This document shows, one piece after another, positions 1-8,114 of a stretch of 64,000 bases of DNA. Both the position numbers and the translations under genes were made by a program. The stretch covers positions 1-64,000 of the forward strand of contig NZ_AEWI01000013.1 of the NCBI RefSeq assembly GCF_000191885.1. Direction: 5' to 3'. Every line of letters begins with the position of its first letter. Position 1 is the stretch's first letter. The notes beneath the pieces were generated by a model that searched no databases, was not told the origin of the DNA, and was given only the letters and a program-made list of their open reading frames with translations. The stretch is from Anaerophaga thermohalophila DSM 12881 (GTDB taxonomy: Bacteria > Bacteroidota > Bacteroidia > Bacteroidales > Marinilabiliaceae).

Positions 1-117
1 AAATTTTATACGGATGAAACGAGCATGGCAAAGTTTTCCACAAAAGAACATGTATAAAACTCTTACATGCGAGTTCCATCAGACCAATAACTTAGACTAA
101 TTTTATACTGATGAAAA
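1..117 (+). repeat. Family A dispersed repeat, copy A1
   Basis: This copy has the complete family A layout: GATGAAACGAGCATG, an AACATGT palindrome, then the imperfect inverse arm CATGCGAGTTCCATC, then AGACCAATAACTTAGACTAA and TTTTATACTGATGAA. The two arms can pair as a stem of about 15 bp. The terminal ATG at 111 is the start codon of the TonB-like gene. The first 12 bases look like the end of a preceding tandem unit cut by the window edge. Confidence 0.85.
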
Positions 118-737
118 CAAAACATTTCATTTCAACATTTTTTGCATTGCTGGTTTTGGCAATGGCAAATATCACTTTTGCACAGTCTGTACAGGTTGTT
201 CAGAATGATATTGATAAAGCTCCGAAATTCAGAGGAAATCCGAAACAGGTTGGACGTTTTCTTGAAAAGTATATGAGTTATCCCGATGAAGCCCGGATTG
301 GTATGATTGAAGGTGTTGTTGAAGTATCTGCAATTATAACCGACCAGGGCAAACTGATGGAGCCACAAATTTCGAAAAGCGTTGATGCTTTACTCGATTC
401 AGAAGCTTTGCGTCTGGTTAGTCTGATGCAGGAATGGAAACCGGCAAAAAAAGACGGTCAAAATGTGGACTGTAAAGTTGTGATTAAGGTTCCGTTTTAT
501 TTATCGGAGGAAGAAAAGGAATTGATGCAAACACTCAATGAACACGGTCTGACCGAAAAAATGCCACTGTTTGTTATCGACAATAAAATCGTCAAAGAAT
601 ACCTTGAGGTTCCTCATTACAACGTTAAGTCGATAAGGGTAATGAAGGGGCAAAAGGCCATAGAACGTTACGGTGATGATGCCAAAAACGGCGTGGTAAT
701 CATCACGACCAAACGGGGAACACCTCCGGTAAGATGA
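111..737 (+). CDS. TonB C-terminal domain protein with plug-like tail
   Basis: Predicted periplasmic protein of 208 aa. Residues 1-24 form a signal peptide ending in TFA. Residues about 45-135 match the TonB C-terminal fold: the YPDEARIGMIEGVV motif, then a conserved SEALRLV...WKPAKKDG segment and a final beta strand. The last 55 residues (PLFVID...IRVMKG...ERYGDDAKNGVVIITTK) resemble the plug-domain strand of SusC-type TonB-dependent receptors (VLKG...YG..AANGVVLITTK). This pairing is seen in other Bacteroidota envelope proteins. There is no N-terminal membrane anchor or proline-rich spacer, so it is not a classical TonB. The start codon lies exactly in the end of repeat A1. Upstream context is outside the window. 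The role is unknown; envelope signalling or receptor interaction is an inference. Confidence 0.75.
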   Translation: MKTKHFISTFFALLVLAMANITFAQSVQVVQNDIDKAPKFRGNPKQVGRFLEKYMSYPDEARIGMIEGVVEVSAIITDQGKLMEPQISKSVDALLDSEALRLVSLMQEWKPAKKDGQNVDCKVVIKVPFYLSEEEKELMQTLNEHGLTEKMPLFVIDNKIVKEYLEVPHYNVKSIRVMKGQKAIERYGDDAKNGVVIITTKRGTPPVR

Positions 738-758
738 TGGGCTTTTGTCCGGGAGTGT

Positions 759-1184
759 TTACCTGAATTGTTCCATTTCACTAAAGAAGAACCGTGATTC
801 TCTCAGTGCATTTTCGTCACTGTCAGAGCCATGAATGGCATTATGTGTTTTGTCTTTTGCATATTTTTTGCGGATTGTTCCTTCGTCTGCTTCTTTCGGG
901 TCGGTAGAGCCTATCAGTTTGCGAAAGTCTTCTACCGCATTTTCTTTTTCCAGCAGTGCTGCAACAACCGGCCCCGATGACATAAAGTTGATCAATTCGC
1001 CGAAAAAGGGCTTATCTTTATGTACGTCATAAAAAATTTCGGCTTTTTCTTTAGGCAGTTGTGTCATTTTCAGCGCGATAATGTGAAATCCTGCATGTTC
1101 GATTTGGGAAAGAATATCGCCTGCATGGTGCTCTTTTACAGCGACGGGTTTAATCATTGTCAGCGTGATGTTTCCTTTTGTCAT
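759..1184 (-). CDS. ndk: Nucleoside diphosphate kinase
   Basis: This 141 aa cytoplasmic enzyme transfers the gamma phosphate between nucleoside triphosphates and diphosphates. The start ATG at 1184 was chosen because the protein then begins [16 protein letters not shown], the normal NDK N terminus; the longer open frame only adds a non-conserved hydrophobic stretch. The phosphorylated histidine is His118 in NAIHGSDS. The length matches bacterial NDKs. It is convergent with the TonB-like gene, and only 21 bp separate the two stops. Confidence 0.96.
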   Translation of the reverse strand: MTKGNITLTMIKPVAVKEHHAGDILSQIEHAGFHIIALKMTQLPKEKAEIFYDVHKDKPFFGELINFMSSGPVVAALLEKENAVEDFRKLIGSTDPKEADEGTIRKKYAKDKTHNAIHGSDSDENALRESRFFFSEMEQFR

Positions 1185-1522
1185 AAAGCAAAGTTTTTGT
1201 GTATATTTTACTACAGTCAGATATTTAGATATAAGATACAAGATGAATCTAACAGAGCTGATAATGTGTAGTGAGATTACAAAAATTATAAACGCTTGAT
1301 TTTGGCGAAAATACTGCACTCATCAATCGTTCGTTGAATTTTTGAAATAACCTACAGGTCAGTTGTTTGCAATCAAAAATATTTGTCCCTTAAATGCAGT
1401 TCCTCAATGCCATTCCGAGCCTTGCGAAGAATCTGACGTCTGAGATATAAAAATCTGATACTCTGTCGACACGATAATTTAGAGATAAAAATAGGAATTT
1501 TTCCACAAGGCCGGTAATTTAT
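1185..1522. other. Intergenic region between ndk and nrnA
   Basis: This divergent spacer has no convincing gene. Around 1409-1440 there is a degenerate copy of the CATTCTGAG...GAAGAATCT element (family E), which is common in Bacteroidota intergenic DNA. The rest is AT-rich leader and promoter DNA for ndk and the phosphoesterase gene. Confidence 0.5.
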
Positions 1523-1530
1523 TACCTTTG
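1523..1530 (+). promoter_or_regulatory. -7 promoter box of the DHH phosphoesterase gene
   Basis: TACCTTTG matches the Bacteroidota sigma-ABfr -7 consensus TAnnTTTG exactly. It lies 21 bp before the ATG at 1552. No clear -33 TTG was seen. The box argues against using the TTG at 1528 as the start. Confidence 0.6.
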
Positions 1531-1551
1531 CATTTTCAGAAAAATCTTGAA

Positions 1552-2574
1552 ATGGAAATCAACAAAGGTCAGTTAGACACTTTTAGGAAAATGATTGAAA
1601 ATGCTTCATCAATCGCGCTGATCCCTCATAAAAATACCGACGGGGATGCGATAGGAAGTGTGTTGGGCTGGTGGAATCTTTTGAAAAATAAGGGTTATGA
1701 TGCATCGGTGATCGTTCCTGATGAGGTGCCGGCCAATTTGTTGTGGATGAAAGGTGCCGGGGAGATTATCGTCTACGAAAACAACCAGTTGACGGGTGAA
1801 CGGAAGCTTCGTGAGGCAGATTTGTTTATATTGCTTGATTTCAATGACATGGAGCGGTGTGGCGATATGGCTGGGGTCATTAAGACCCTGAAAACACCAA
1901 GGATTCTGATAGATCATCATCCGGACCCTGATACCAGGATTGCCGGCCTGCTGTTTTCAGAAACGGAGGTTTCTTCAACCTGTGAACTATCTTTCCTGAT
2001 TGCAGAAGCCCTTCAATGGGAGGATAAGCTGGACATTTATGCAGCCGAATGCTTCTATTCAGGAGTTATTACCGATACAGGGTCATTGAGCTATAATTCG
2101 TCCGATCCCCGAACCTACCGGATTGTCGGAGAATTGGTAGCCAAAGGAATTGATAAGGACAAAATTCATAAGGAATTGTTCCAAAGCAACTCCCTGGAAA
2201 GGATGCGGTTGCTTGGGCACGTTCTGGCTAATAACCTGGAGGTTATGGACAATCTGGCGACTGCTTATATTACCATTTCGAAGGATGAATTGGATAAATA
2301 TCAATACCGTCCAGGGGATACCGAAGGCTTTGTTAACTATCCTCTTGCCATTAAAGGAGTGGATATTTCTGCCTTATTTACCGAAAAAGAAAAAGATAAG
2401 TTTGTTAAAATTTCATTTCGTTCACGGTCCAATATTCCTGTCAACAAATATTCCGAAGCTTTTTTTTCGGGAGGTGGACATCTGAACGCTGCCGGTGGCG
2501 AATGGAAGGGAACTCTGGACGAAGCGGTACAAAGGTTCAGGAATACATTTCCCGAATTTTTATCCCGCTTATGA
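1552..2574 (+). CDS. DHH family phosphoesterase (NrnA-like nanoRNase/pAp phosphatase)
   Basis: The protein has 340 aa and starts at the ATG at 1552, just after a TAnnTTTG promoter box. It has the DHH phosphoesterase layout: NTDGDAIGS near residue 28 (metal-binding Asp30 and Asp32), the signature IDHHPD near residue 120, and the C-terminal DHHA1 motif GGGHLNAAGG at 307-316. Family members degrade 2-5 nt RNAs and hydrolyse 3'-phosphoadenosine 5'-phosphate in the cytoplasm, using Mn2+. The length agrees with NrnA. The next gene downstream is an FKBP lipoprotein, 190 bp away, so an operon is not obvious. The family is certain; the exact substrate is inferred. Confidence 0.92.
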   Translation: MEINKGQLDTFRKMIENASSIALIPHKNTDGDAIGSVLGWWNLLKNKGYDASVIVPDEVPANLLWMKGAGEIIVYENNQLTGERKLREADLFILLDFNDMERCGDMAGVIKTLKTPRILIDHHPDPDTRIAGLLFSETEVSSTCELSFLIAEALQWEDKLDIYAAECFYSGVITDTGSLSYNSSDPRTYRIVGELVAKGIDKDKIHKELFQSNSLERMRLLGHVLANNLEVMDNLATAYITISKDELDKYQYRPGDTEGFVNYPLAIKGVDISALFTEKEKDKFVKISFRSRSNIPVNKYSEAFFSGGGHLNAAGGEWKGTLDEAVQRFRNTFPEFLSRL

Positions 2575-2764
2575 TAATTCTCAGCACTCCGTTAAATGTT
2601 TGTAATGGGTTGTAGATTTGTTGTTTGTAATTAAATGTTTTTTGCTTGCTATAAAGCAGTGTATCTGCTATTTAAAATCATCTTAAATCGTGCATCTAAA
2701 AATCTGAATATCTATTGAATTCTGGTATTGATTTTGTTGATAATAATGCGAATCGCAAACATAG

Positions 2765-3313
2765 ATGTCTATGAGATTTTTACCGATCGTTAATCAAGTG
2801 CTCATTATCGCACTTTTATTGTCAGTTTGCAGTTGTTCGGGCTCGCAAAACCCCGATCGCCCGAAAGAATCGGTCGAAATCCCGCTGGAAACATACATCA
2901 AAGTTAATCGCAAACTTGTTGAGAAAGAACAGCAAAGAATCAGAGAGTTTGTAAAAGAAAACAAACTCAAAATGAAACCGACAGGCACAGGCTTATGGTA
3001 CCGAATCGATAAACCTGGTGAAGGTGATTCTATCAGAAAGGGGCAGGTAGTGACGCTGGAATATCAGGTAAAACTGCTGGACGGAACTATCTGTTATGAC
3101 TCGGAAGAACTTGGTCCCAAAGAGTTTCTGGTGGGTCGTGGTGGTGTGGAGTCTGGCCTTGAAGAGGGTATTTTACTGTTGAAAAACGGAGCCAGTGCCT
3201 CTTTTATTATGCCCCCGCATCTGGCACATGGTCTTGTTGGTGACGACGGAAAGATACCTTCAAGAGCCATTATTGTTTACGATGTAGAAGTGGTGGGTGT
3301 AAAAAATCAATAA
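2765..3313 (+). CDS. FKBP-type peptidyl-prolyl isomerase lipoprotein
   Basis: The protein has 182 aa. The N terminus is a lipoprotein signal (hydrophobic residues 8-20, then SVCSCSGS), so it should be anchored in the periplasm or outer membrane. Residues about 75-180 form an FKBP domain: TGLWYRI, GQVVTLEYQVKLLDGTICYDS, GVESGLEEGILLLKNGASASFIMP, HLAHG, and IIVYDVEVV. It would catalyse cis-trans proline isomerisation or act as a chaperone for exported proteins. It resembles GldI-type lipoproteins of the phylum, but no other gliding gene is in view. The next gene but one (3809) also looks FKBP-like. Confidence 0.88.
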   Translation: MSMRFLPIVNQVLIIALLLSVCSCSGSQNPDRPKESVEIPLETYIKVNRKLVEKEQQRIREFVKENKLKMKPTGTGLWYRIDKPGEGDSIRKGQVVTLEYQVKLLDGTICYDSEELGPKEFLVGRGGVESGLEEGILLLKNGASASFIMPPHLAHGLVGDDGKIPSRAIIVYDVEVVGVKNQ

Positions 3314-3393
3314 TGTCCGGGCAAAGCTATATTTGCTCACATCAACAAATTTCTGTTATTTTGTAACGATTAAAAATAACTGAAACAATGAAA

Positions 3394-3537
3394 GAGTGCC
3401 GTATAAAAAGCCTTTTGACCCCTAAATCCCCTAAAGGGGACTTTTTCAAACTGCTGATTTTTAGCAGTTCCTTTTTATGGGTCAGGGGTGAAAATGGTAA
3501 AAATCAGCAGTTTGAAGGCTTTTTATACTGCACTCAG
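3394..3537. repeat. Family C MITE-like element, copy C1
   Basis: This 144 bp element has inverted ends: GAGTGCCGTATAAAAAG on the left, and the complement of CTTTTTATACTGCACTC on the right. Inside are two palindromic CCCCTAAA...TTTAGGGG modules separated by CTGCTGATTTTTAGCAG. It has no coding capacity. Its right end is fused directly to a half copy of family B (3538-3600). Confidence 0.8.
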
Positions 3538-3600
3538 GATGCGAAAATTTAAAACAACAACGAGTTTGGCAACAAAGATGCTTTTTAGGCCGGGCTCATG
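3538..3600 (-). repeat. Family B half copy fused to C1
   Basis: Read on the minus strand, this is the left half of family B (ATGAGCCCGGCCTAAAAAGC to AAATTTTCGCATCC). The right half is replaced by the family C element, making a mosaic that shares one pair of outer termini. Confidence 0.75.
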
Positions 3601-3814
3601 AAACGAGCATGACAAGGTTAATCACAAAAGAACATGTATAATTAACCTCTAATCATCAAAGAAACCAAAAACAGGGAACAGATTTTTCGTCGTTACCTCC
3701 TCAGAATGACATTAGACAGTCTGTCATTCTGAGCGGACCGAAGAATCTAAAATCAATTAAAGCATAATAAGTTGCATCAGACCAATAACTTAGACTAATT
3801 TTATACGGATGAAA
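3597..3814 (+). repeat. Family A repeat interrupted by family E hairpin (A2+E1)
   Basis: The left part of family A (ATGAAACGAGCATGACAAGG to ACATGTATAA, 3598-3638) and its right part (CATCAGACCAATAAC to CGGATGAAACGA, 3775-3814) flank an insert of about 135 bp. The insert holds AGATTTTTCGTCGTTACCTC, CTCAGAATGACA and TGTCATTCTGAGCGGACCG, GAAGAATCT, which pair as a hairpin. The same composite occurs inverted at 48862-49073. The terminal ATG (3809) starts the next gene. Confidence 0.8.
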
Positions 3815-4348
3815 CGAATCTCACTTAAACATACCCTGATTGTTTTAATAATTATCGTTACAGCTTCCTTTAACGCCTGCGACGATGGTTATCGTATTAA
3901 CACCAAAGAAATGATTCGTGAAGAGGAGCAATTAATGGCGGATTATCTCGATATCGTACATGACACCCTGAAAAATGTTAGCTACAATGTTATCGATACG
4001 GCTGAGGATAACAGCTTTCTTTATTTCGAATTAAAGCAGGGTGCCGGCGATTCGGTGCAGGTTGGCAAAGCGGTGGGATTCAGGTATATGTATTTTGAAA
4101 TTGTACGGGATACCGCTGGAATTCCCTTTATCTATTCTTACGCCAGCAACTATGAATCCGATAGTCCTTTTACTTATGTTGTGGGTAATACCAACACGTA
4201 TCAGGGAGGAATCTATCCCGGCATTGATATCGCCATACGAAATATGGCTTATGGAACCAAAGCCCGGGTATTTCTTCGCTCGAGTCTCTGGAACAATGAT
4301 TATACGCCGCGGGTGGCCGACCTGGAAGTAACTTACGTGGAAAAATAG
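3809..4348 (+). CDS. Lipoprotein with FKBP-like (DUF4827-type) domain
   Basis: The protein has 179 aa, with signal peptide and lipobox ending in FNAC at about Cys24. The rest resembles a divergent FKBP fold: LYFELKQGAGDSVQVGKAV followed by strands, a PGIDIAIRNMAYGTKARVFL segment like the FKBP core G..EGI..M..G, and a final DLEVTYVEK strand. The aromatic active-site residues of true FKBPs are not evident, so isomerase activity is doubtful. The first codons ATGAAACGA coincide with the end of family A repeat A2. It is followed 118 bp later by a NigD-like lipoprotein gene on the same strand. The function is unknown; a periplasmic folding role is an inference. Confidence 0.7.
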   Translation: MKRISLKHTLIVLIIIVTASFNACDDGYRINTKEMIREEEQLMADYLDIVHDTLKNVSYNVIDTAEDNSFLYFELKQGAGDSVQVGKAVGFRYMYFEIVRDTAGIPFIYSYASNYESDSPFTYVVGNTNTYQGGIYPGIDIAIRNMAYGTKARVFLRSSLWNNDYTPRVADLEVTYVEK

Positions 4349-4466
4349 TAGCTTTTTTATTCTCCATACGCAACCATTTCTTTTATTCTTCATCTTTTAA
4401 AAAAGGAATTAGCGATTATACAAGAAATAAAACTAATGCGTAAAATGATTGTCTAACTTATTAAAG

Positions 4467-5153
4467 ATGGAGAAGAGAACAATGAGAACTACTTTGTTAG
4501 CTGTGGTTTCATTTATGTTTTTTGCAGGCCTTACATCATGTCTGGATGACGACGATGACGCTGTACCTCAATACATGGAACTTGGTGTAACGGAATATGG
4601 GCCCGACAATGAAAAGCTGGTTTTTACCGATTCCGAAACCACCCTGCAGTTAAGAGACTATCCAGCAGGTTTTGAATTTACCGATAGTGTTCGTATCCTG
4701 ATGAAGTATTCAGTGTTCAAAACCGGAGATGAAAACGTTATTTACGACTATATGGTCGATGCTCTTAGTATTCAGAATATTGTCCTTAAGGATATTATTG
4801 AATTGAATGAAGAGAACCGGGACACCATTGGTACCGATCAATTCTTTATTAATGACATCTGGATTTCCGGGGGGTTCCTGAATGTCGATTTTGCTTTCTA
4901 TGGCAATGATGAAGTTCACTACTTCAATGTTGTTAAAGATCCGGACGATCAAACCGGGGATGAAACGGAAATTTATCTTCAGGTTCGGCATAATGCCAGG
5001 GGAGATGAAATGATAAACCGTTACCGTGGGTTAATGAGTTTCTATCTCGAGCCACTTCAGGTTGAAGGCTATAATAAGGTCACCCTGATATTTGAGAACC
5101 AGGAATTTTATACTGCCCCGTACGAAGAATTCGAAGTTGAATATGAATATTAA
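4467..5153 (+). CDS. NigD-like lipoprotein
   Basis: The protein has about 228 aa. The N terminus is a lipoprotein signal (TTLLAVVSFMFFAGLTSC) followed by an acidic LDDDDD stretch, the typical start of Bacteroidota NigD-like proteins. Residues about 35-110 fit an OB-like N domain and residues 120-228 fit the C-terminal beta domain (LRVRH-like LQVRHNARGDE, then YRGLMSFYLEPL). The ATG at 4467 was taken; 4482 is also possible. The family is named after a bacteriocin-locus gene, but most members have no known role. A terminator follows at 5207, so this gene ends the lipoprotein cluster. Confidence 0.75.
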   Translation: MEKRTMRTTLLAVVSFMFFAGLTSCLDDDDDAVPQYMELGVTEYGPDNEKLVFTDSETTLQLRDYPAGFEFTDSVRILMKYSVFKTGDENVIYDYMVDALSIQNIVLKDIIELNEENRDTIGTDQFFINDIWISGGFLNVDFAFYGNDEVHYFNVVKDPDDQTGDETEIYLQVRHNARGDEMINRYRGLMSFYLEPLQVEGYNKVTLIFENQEFYTAPYEEFEVEYEY

Positions 5154-5206
5154 ATGCCTTTCAGAAAATTTATTGTTCAAATTAGATGGGTTTCCCGGCA
5201 ATATGA

Positions 5207-5238
5207 AAAGGGTGTCTTAACACAAGACACCCTTTTTG
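5207..5238 (+). terminator. Terminator after the NigD-like gene
   Basis: The stem AAGGGTGTCTT / AAGACACCCTT (11 bp, 5-nt loop) is followed by TTTTT. It is a strong intrinsic terminator 55 bp past the stop codon. Confidence 0.85.
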
Positions 5239-5363
5239 CGTTACGGCTGTCCGGAAGTAAACCCTGTATTTTCTGACTTGCGCATCTGTTCTTTTACCAG
5301 CCGCTGCAAATCAGAATATTACAAAAAATTATCATCTTTAATGACGAATTTATCGCTGTTAAG

Positions 5364-5396
5364 TTTTGTAAAAAATACAAATTTAAGGTATTATTG
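5364..5396 (+). promoter_or_regulatory. Candidate promoter of the sugar permease gene
   Basis: TTTTG (5364-5368), then 20 bp, then TATTATTG (5389-5396) fits the TTTG/TAnnTTTG Bacteroidota promoter with one mismatch. It lies 39 bp upstream of the ATG at 5436. Confidence 0.5.
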
Positions 5397-5435
5397 CAGT
5401 GCATTAATAAACACACAACTAAAAAAGATAATTGT

Positions 5436-6837
5436 ATGGAACAGAGAAGCAGTAACTATGGTCTCGGCATGGGTGTTTTCGGTGCCGTTTTTTTTTATTT
5501 TTGGTTTTGCCACAACCTTCATCATTACAATGACGGCTCCGGTAAAAGCCATTTTTGGATTACCTGAATGGGCTGCACAACTTTTGTCATCAGCCTTTTT
5601 TGTTACCTATCCGATTCTTTCAATTCCTTCCGGGAAATTGGTTGCGAAAATAGGGTATAAATGGACGGTTATACTTGGATTGTTATTGATGGGAATAGGA
5701 AGTTTGATATTTTGGCCGGCTGCTAAAATTCCTTCTTTCCCGATGTTTTTAGTTGCTACCTTTATTCTTGCTGCAGGCGTGGTCTTTCTTCAGGTTGCAG
5801 CCAACCCTTACGTAACGGCACTGGGGCCCGAAAGCTCAGCTTCCAGCCGTTTGAATCTTACACAGGCATTGAACTCTGTAGCTACCATGATTGCACCATG
5901 GATTATCTCAGTAGCCATTTTCAGGGGGCTTGGTATTCCGGCCGATGAATCGCTAATGACACCGGAACACGGTCTTGCAGCTGCAGAAAGAGTTCCCGTA
6001 CCATTCATCACTATGGCAATTGTCGTGATTGCCGTTGCTGTTATTTTATTCTCAATAAAACTACCGGTACTTGTTAATAACAACAAAAAAGAAGGAACTA
6101 AAAAAAGCGTTTGGAACTATCCTCACGTTATTCTGGGCGCTATTGCCATTTTTGCTTATGTTGGAGCGGAAGTTGGTAATGCCGGATTGATTGTTAATTA
6201 TCTGCGTAATTCTGCCGGCATTGACCCTGAAAAGGCTTCCACGTATGCCGCAATTTACTGGGGCGGTGCAATGGTTGGTCGTTTCTTCGGAGCCATAATG
6301 TTCAGCGAGATTAAGAATAAAGCAAAAAAATACGCTTTAGTTGTATCGGTTTTAATTCTGGCACTTGTTTCAGGGGCATTTGTTACTGCCGACGGCTACA
6401 CTTTTGAAACGTGGAATTTCAGTGCCGGTCAAATATTTATGATAATCGCCCTGGTTAATTTCCTGATCATGCAAATAGGAAGAGGCAAAGCTGCCCGCAC
6501 TTTAGCTGTCTTTGCGATTATGGCAGCTGCCCTGGCACTTATTACCACTTTTACAACAGGTGAAATAGCGCTTTGGACGGTTATTTCAATCGGATTGTTT
6601 AATTCAATCATGTTCCCCAATATTTTCTCTTTGGGTGTTAAGGATCTGGATGGTGAAGAGATGGCCTCTGCATCAGGTATTATCAATTCATTCGTGGTTG
6701 GTGGGGCTGTTATACCTCCGCTCATGGGTGCAATAGCTGATGCAACCAGTTATACCTGGGCATTTGTAGTGCCGGCTGTTTGTTACCTTTACATTTTCTT
6801 TTATGCTGTGAAGGGGCATGCTATTCGGACAGAATAA
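5436..6837 (+). CDS. FHS-family sugar/H+ symporter, frameshifted near its start
   Basis: This is a major facilitator of the fucose/glucose-galactose (FHS) type with 12 membrane segments. The signature is VAANPYVTALGPESSASSRL followed by NLTQALNS. It should import a hexose for the ROK kinase gene 69 bp downstream. The ATG at 5436 gives the natural N terminus MEQRSSNYGLGMGVFGAVFF, but a run of nine T (5488-5496) shifts the frame; with eight T the protein reads on as FFIFGFATTFIITMTAPVKA. As written, only a weaker internal ATG at 5458 opens the main frame. Either the gene is phase-variable, or the run is a sequencing error. Confidence 0.88.
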
Positions 6838-6854
6838 TTTAATTATATGATATC

Positions 6855-6887
6855 AGAGCCGGGAGTGCTATTGCTTCCGGCTTTTTA
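6855..6887 (+). terminator. Hairpin between permease and glucokinase genes
   Basis: AGCCGGGAG / CTTCCGGCT pairs around an 8-nt loop and is followed by TTTTT. It probably terminates or attenuates transcription between the permease and kinase genes. Confidence 0.7.
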
Positions 6888-6906
6888 AAATAAAAGCTTA
6901 TTTATC

Positions 6907-7884
6907 ATGAAGAAAATTGCTATTGGAATTGATATCGGTGGCACCAATACCGTTATTGGAGCAGTGAATCAGAATGGAAACGTAATGGTTAGCCGCTCGA
7001 TTAATACCCCTAAACATGGTGACTTTGACAAATATATCGCCGACCTTTCGGATGAGATTCAGGAGCTTGTAAAGTCGTTGAAACTGATGAATGAAGAAAC
7101 CGATATTCTTGGTATCGGTGTGGGTGCTCCCAACGGTAATTATTACAGCGGTACCATTGAATATGCGCCCAATCTTTCGTTCAAAGGGGTTGTTCATGTG
7201 GTGGATGCACTGAAAAAGAATTTCCCCGAATCATACGCCATTGCGCTAACCAATGATGCCAATGCTGCTGCTATTGGTGAAATGGTCTATGGTGGTGCCC
7301 AGGGAATGAAGAATTTCGTAATGTATACGCTCGGTACCGGCGTGGGTAGTGGAATTATTGTGAATGGCGATCTGGTTTACGGACACGACGGTTTTGCAGG
7401 GGAGTGCGGGCATACTACACTGGTTCCGGGAGGTCGTGTCTGCGGTTGTGGCTCGCTCGGTCACCTTGAAGCATATTGCTCTGCGCCCGGTATGAAACGT
7501 ACTGCTTTTGAGCTGTTGGCCTATTACAATGCTGAAGATAGTTTGCTGGCCAACAAATCGTACAACGAGCTCACTTCAAAAATGATTTACGAAGCTGCTG
7601 TGCAGGGAGATAAAATTGCTCTTGAGGTTTTTCAAAAAACCGGAGAATATCTGGGACAGGGCCTTGCCGATACTGTTCATCACCTTGCACCTGAGGCCAT
7701 ATTTTTGTTTGGCGGTCCTACCGCTGCCGGTGATTATATTTTTAAACCCACTTATGAAAGCATGAACCGGCATTTGCTCCCTATCTTCAAAGACAAGATC
7801 AAAATCCTTCCCTCTAAACTGAAGTTGGGTGATGCAGCTATTGTAGGTGCAAGTGCACTGGTTTGGAAAGAGCTTGAAAAATAA
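6907..7884 (+). CDS. ROK family glucokinase
   Basis: The enzyme has 325 aa. The N-terminal ATP-binding motif is IGIDIGGTNTVIGAV. The ROK signature spans about residues 165-195: a GECGHTTL stretch (general base region and zinc His), then GRVCGCGSLGHLEAYCS with the zinc-binding cysteines. The LFGGPTAAGD segment near residue 279 is the second phosphate-binding loop. It phosphorylates glucose or a related hexose in the cytoplasm. The position directly after a sugar symporter gene supports an uptake-and-phosphorylation pair. Substrate specificity (glucose versus N-acetyl sugar or mannose) cannot be settled from sequence. Confidence 0.92.
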   Translation: MKKIAIGIDIGGTNTVIGAVNQNGNVMVSRSINTPKHGDFDKYIADLSDEIQELVKSLKLMNEETDILGIGVGAPNGNYYSGTIEYAPNLSFKGVVHVVDALKKNFPESYAIALTNDANAAAIGEMVYGGAQGMKNFVMYTLGTGVGSGIIVNGDLVYGHDGFAGECGHTTLVPGGRVCGCGSLGHLEAYCSAPGMKRTAFELLAYYNAEDSLLANKSYNELTSKMIYEAAVQGDKIALEVFQKTGEYLGQGLADTVHHLAPEAIFLFGGPTAAGDYIFKPTYESMNRHLLPIFKDKIKILPSKLKLGDAAIVGASALVWKELEK

Positions 7885-7910
7885 TGAAACAGTATAAAAC
7901 TTTTTATTCA

Positions 7911-7938
7911 GGGTCGCTCTTGACAGAGCGGCCTTTTT
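7911..7938 (+). terminator. Terminator after glucokinase
   Basis: GGTCGCTCT / AGAGCGGCC with a TGAC loop is followed by a T6 run. It lies 27 bp after the stop codon. Confidence 0.85.
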
Positions 7939-8008
7939 TAGTATTGATGTTGATCCTGAATTTGAACTGGTAGATGGTCCCGATTTCGGAGAATAATTTG
8001 ATAGTAAA

Positions 8009-8039
8009 TTTTGATAGTTTTAAACAAATTGATATCTTG
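8009..8039 (+). promoter_or_regulatory. Candidate promoter of the trp leader transcript
   Basis: TTTTG (8009-8013), 19 bp, then TATCTTG (8033-8039) resembles TTTG-N19-TAnnTTTG with one T missing. It sits 28 bp before the leader peptide ATG. Confidence 0.5.
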
Positions 8040-8066
8040 CACACCGTTTTAATGACAATAATCAAT

Positions 8067-8114
8067 ATGATCGAAAAATATTCACATATTTGGTGGCGCG
8101 ATCTTGATTCATAA
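8067..8114 (+). CDS. trp leader peptide (two adjacent Trp codons)
   Basis: This short frame encodes a 15-residue peptide, MIEKYSHIWWRDLDS, with TGG TGG at 8091-8096. It lies directly upstream of an intrinsic terminator, with tryptophan synthase beta as the next gene. This is the arrangement of ribosome-stalling attenuation: with little charged tRNA-Trp the ribosome pauses at the paired Trp codons. The stop TAA (8112-8114) touches the antiterminator arm, as the model needs. The ORF is very short, but the combination of WW, terminator and trpB makes chance unlikely. Confidence 0.85.
   Translation: MIEKYSHIWWRDLDS

Noticed and set aside
1185-1319. 45 extra N-terminal residues for NDK
   Set aside because: NDK proteins begin with the KGN-TLTMIKP segment; the extension is not conserved and would overlap the promoter region.
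5236-5457. Longer N terminus for the sugar symporter from 5236
   Set aside because: It runs through the terminator of the previous gene and the promoter, and has no transporter features; the better start is 5436 with a frameshift.
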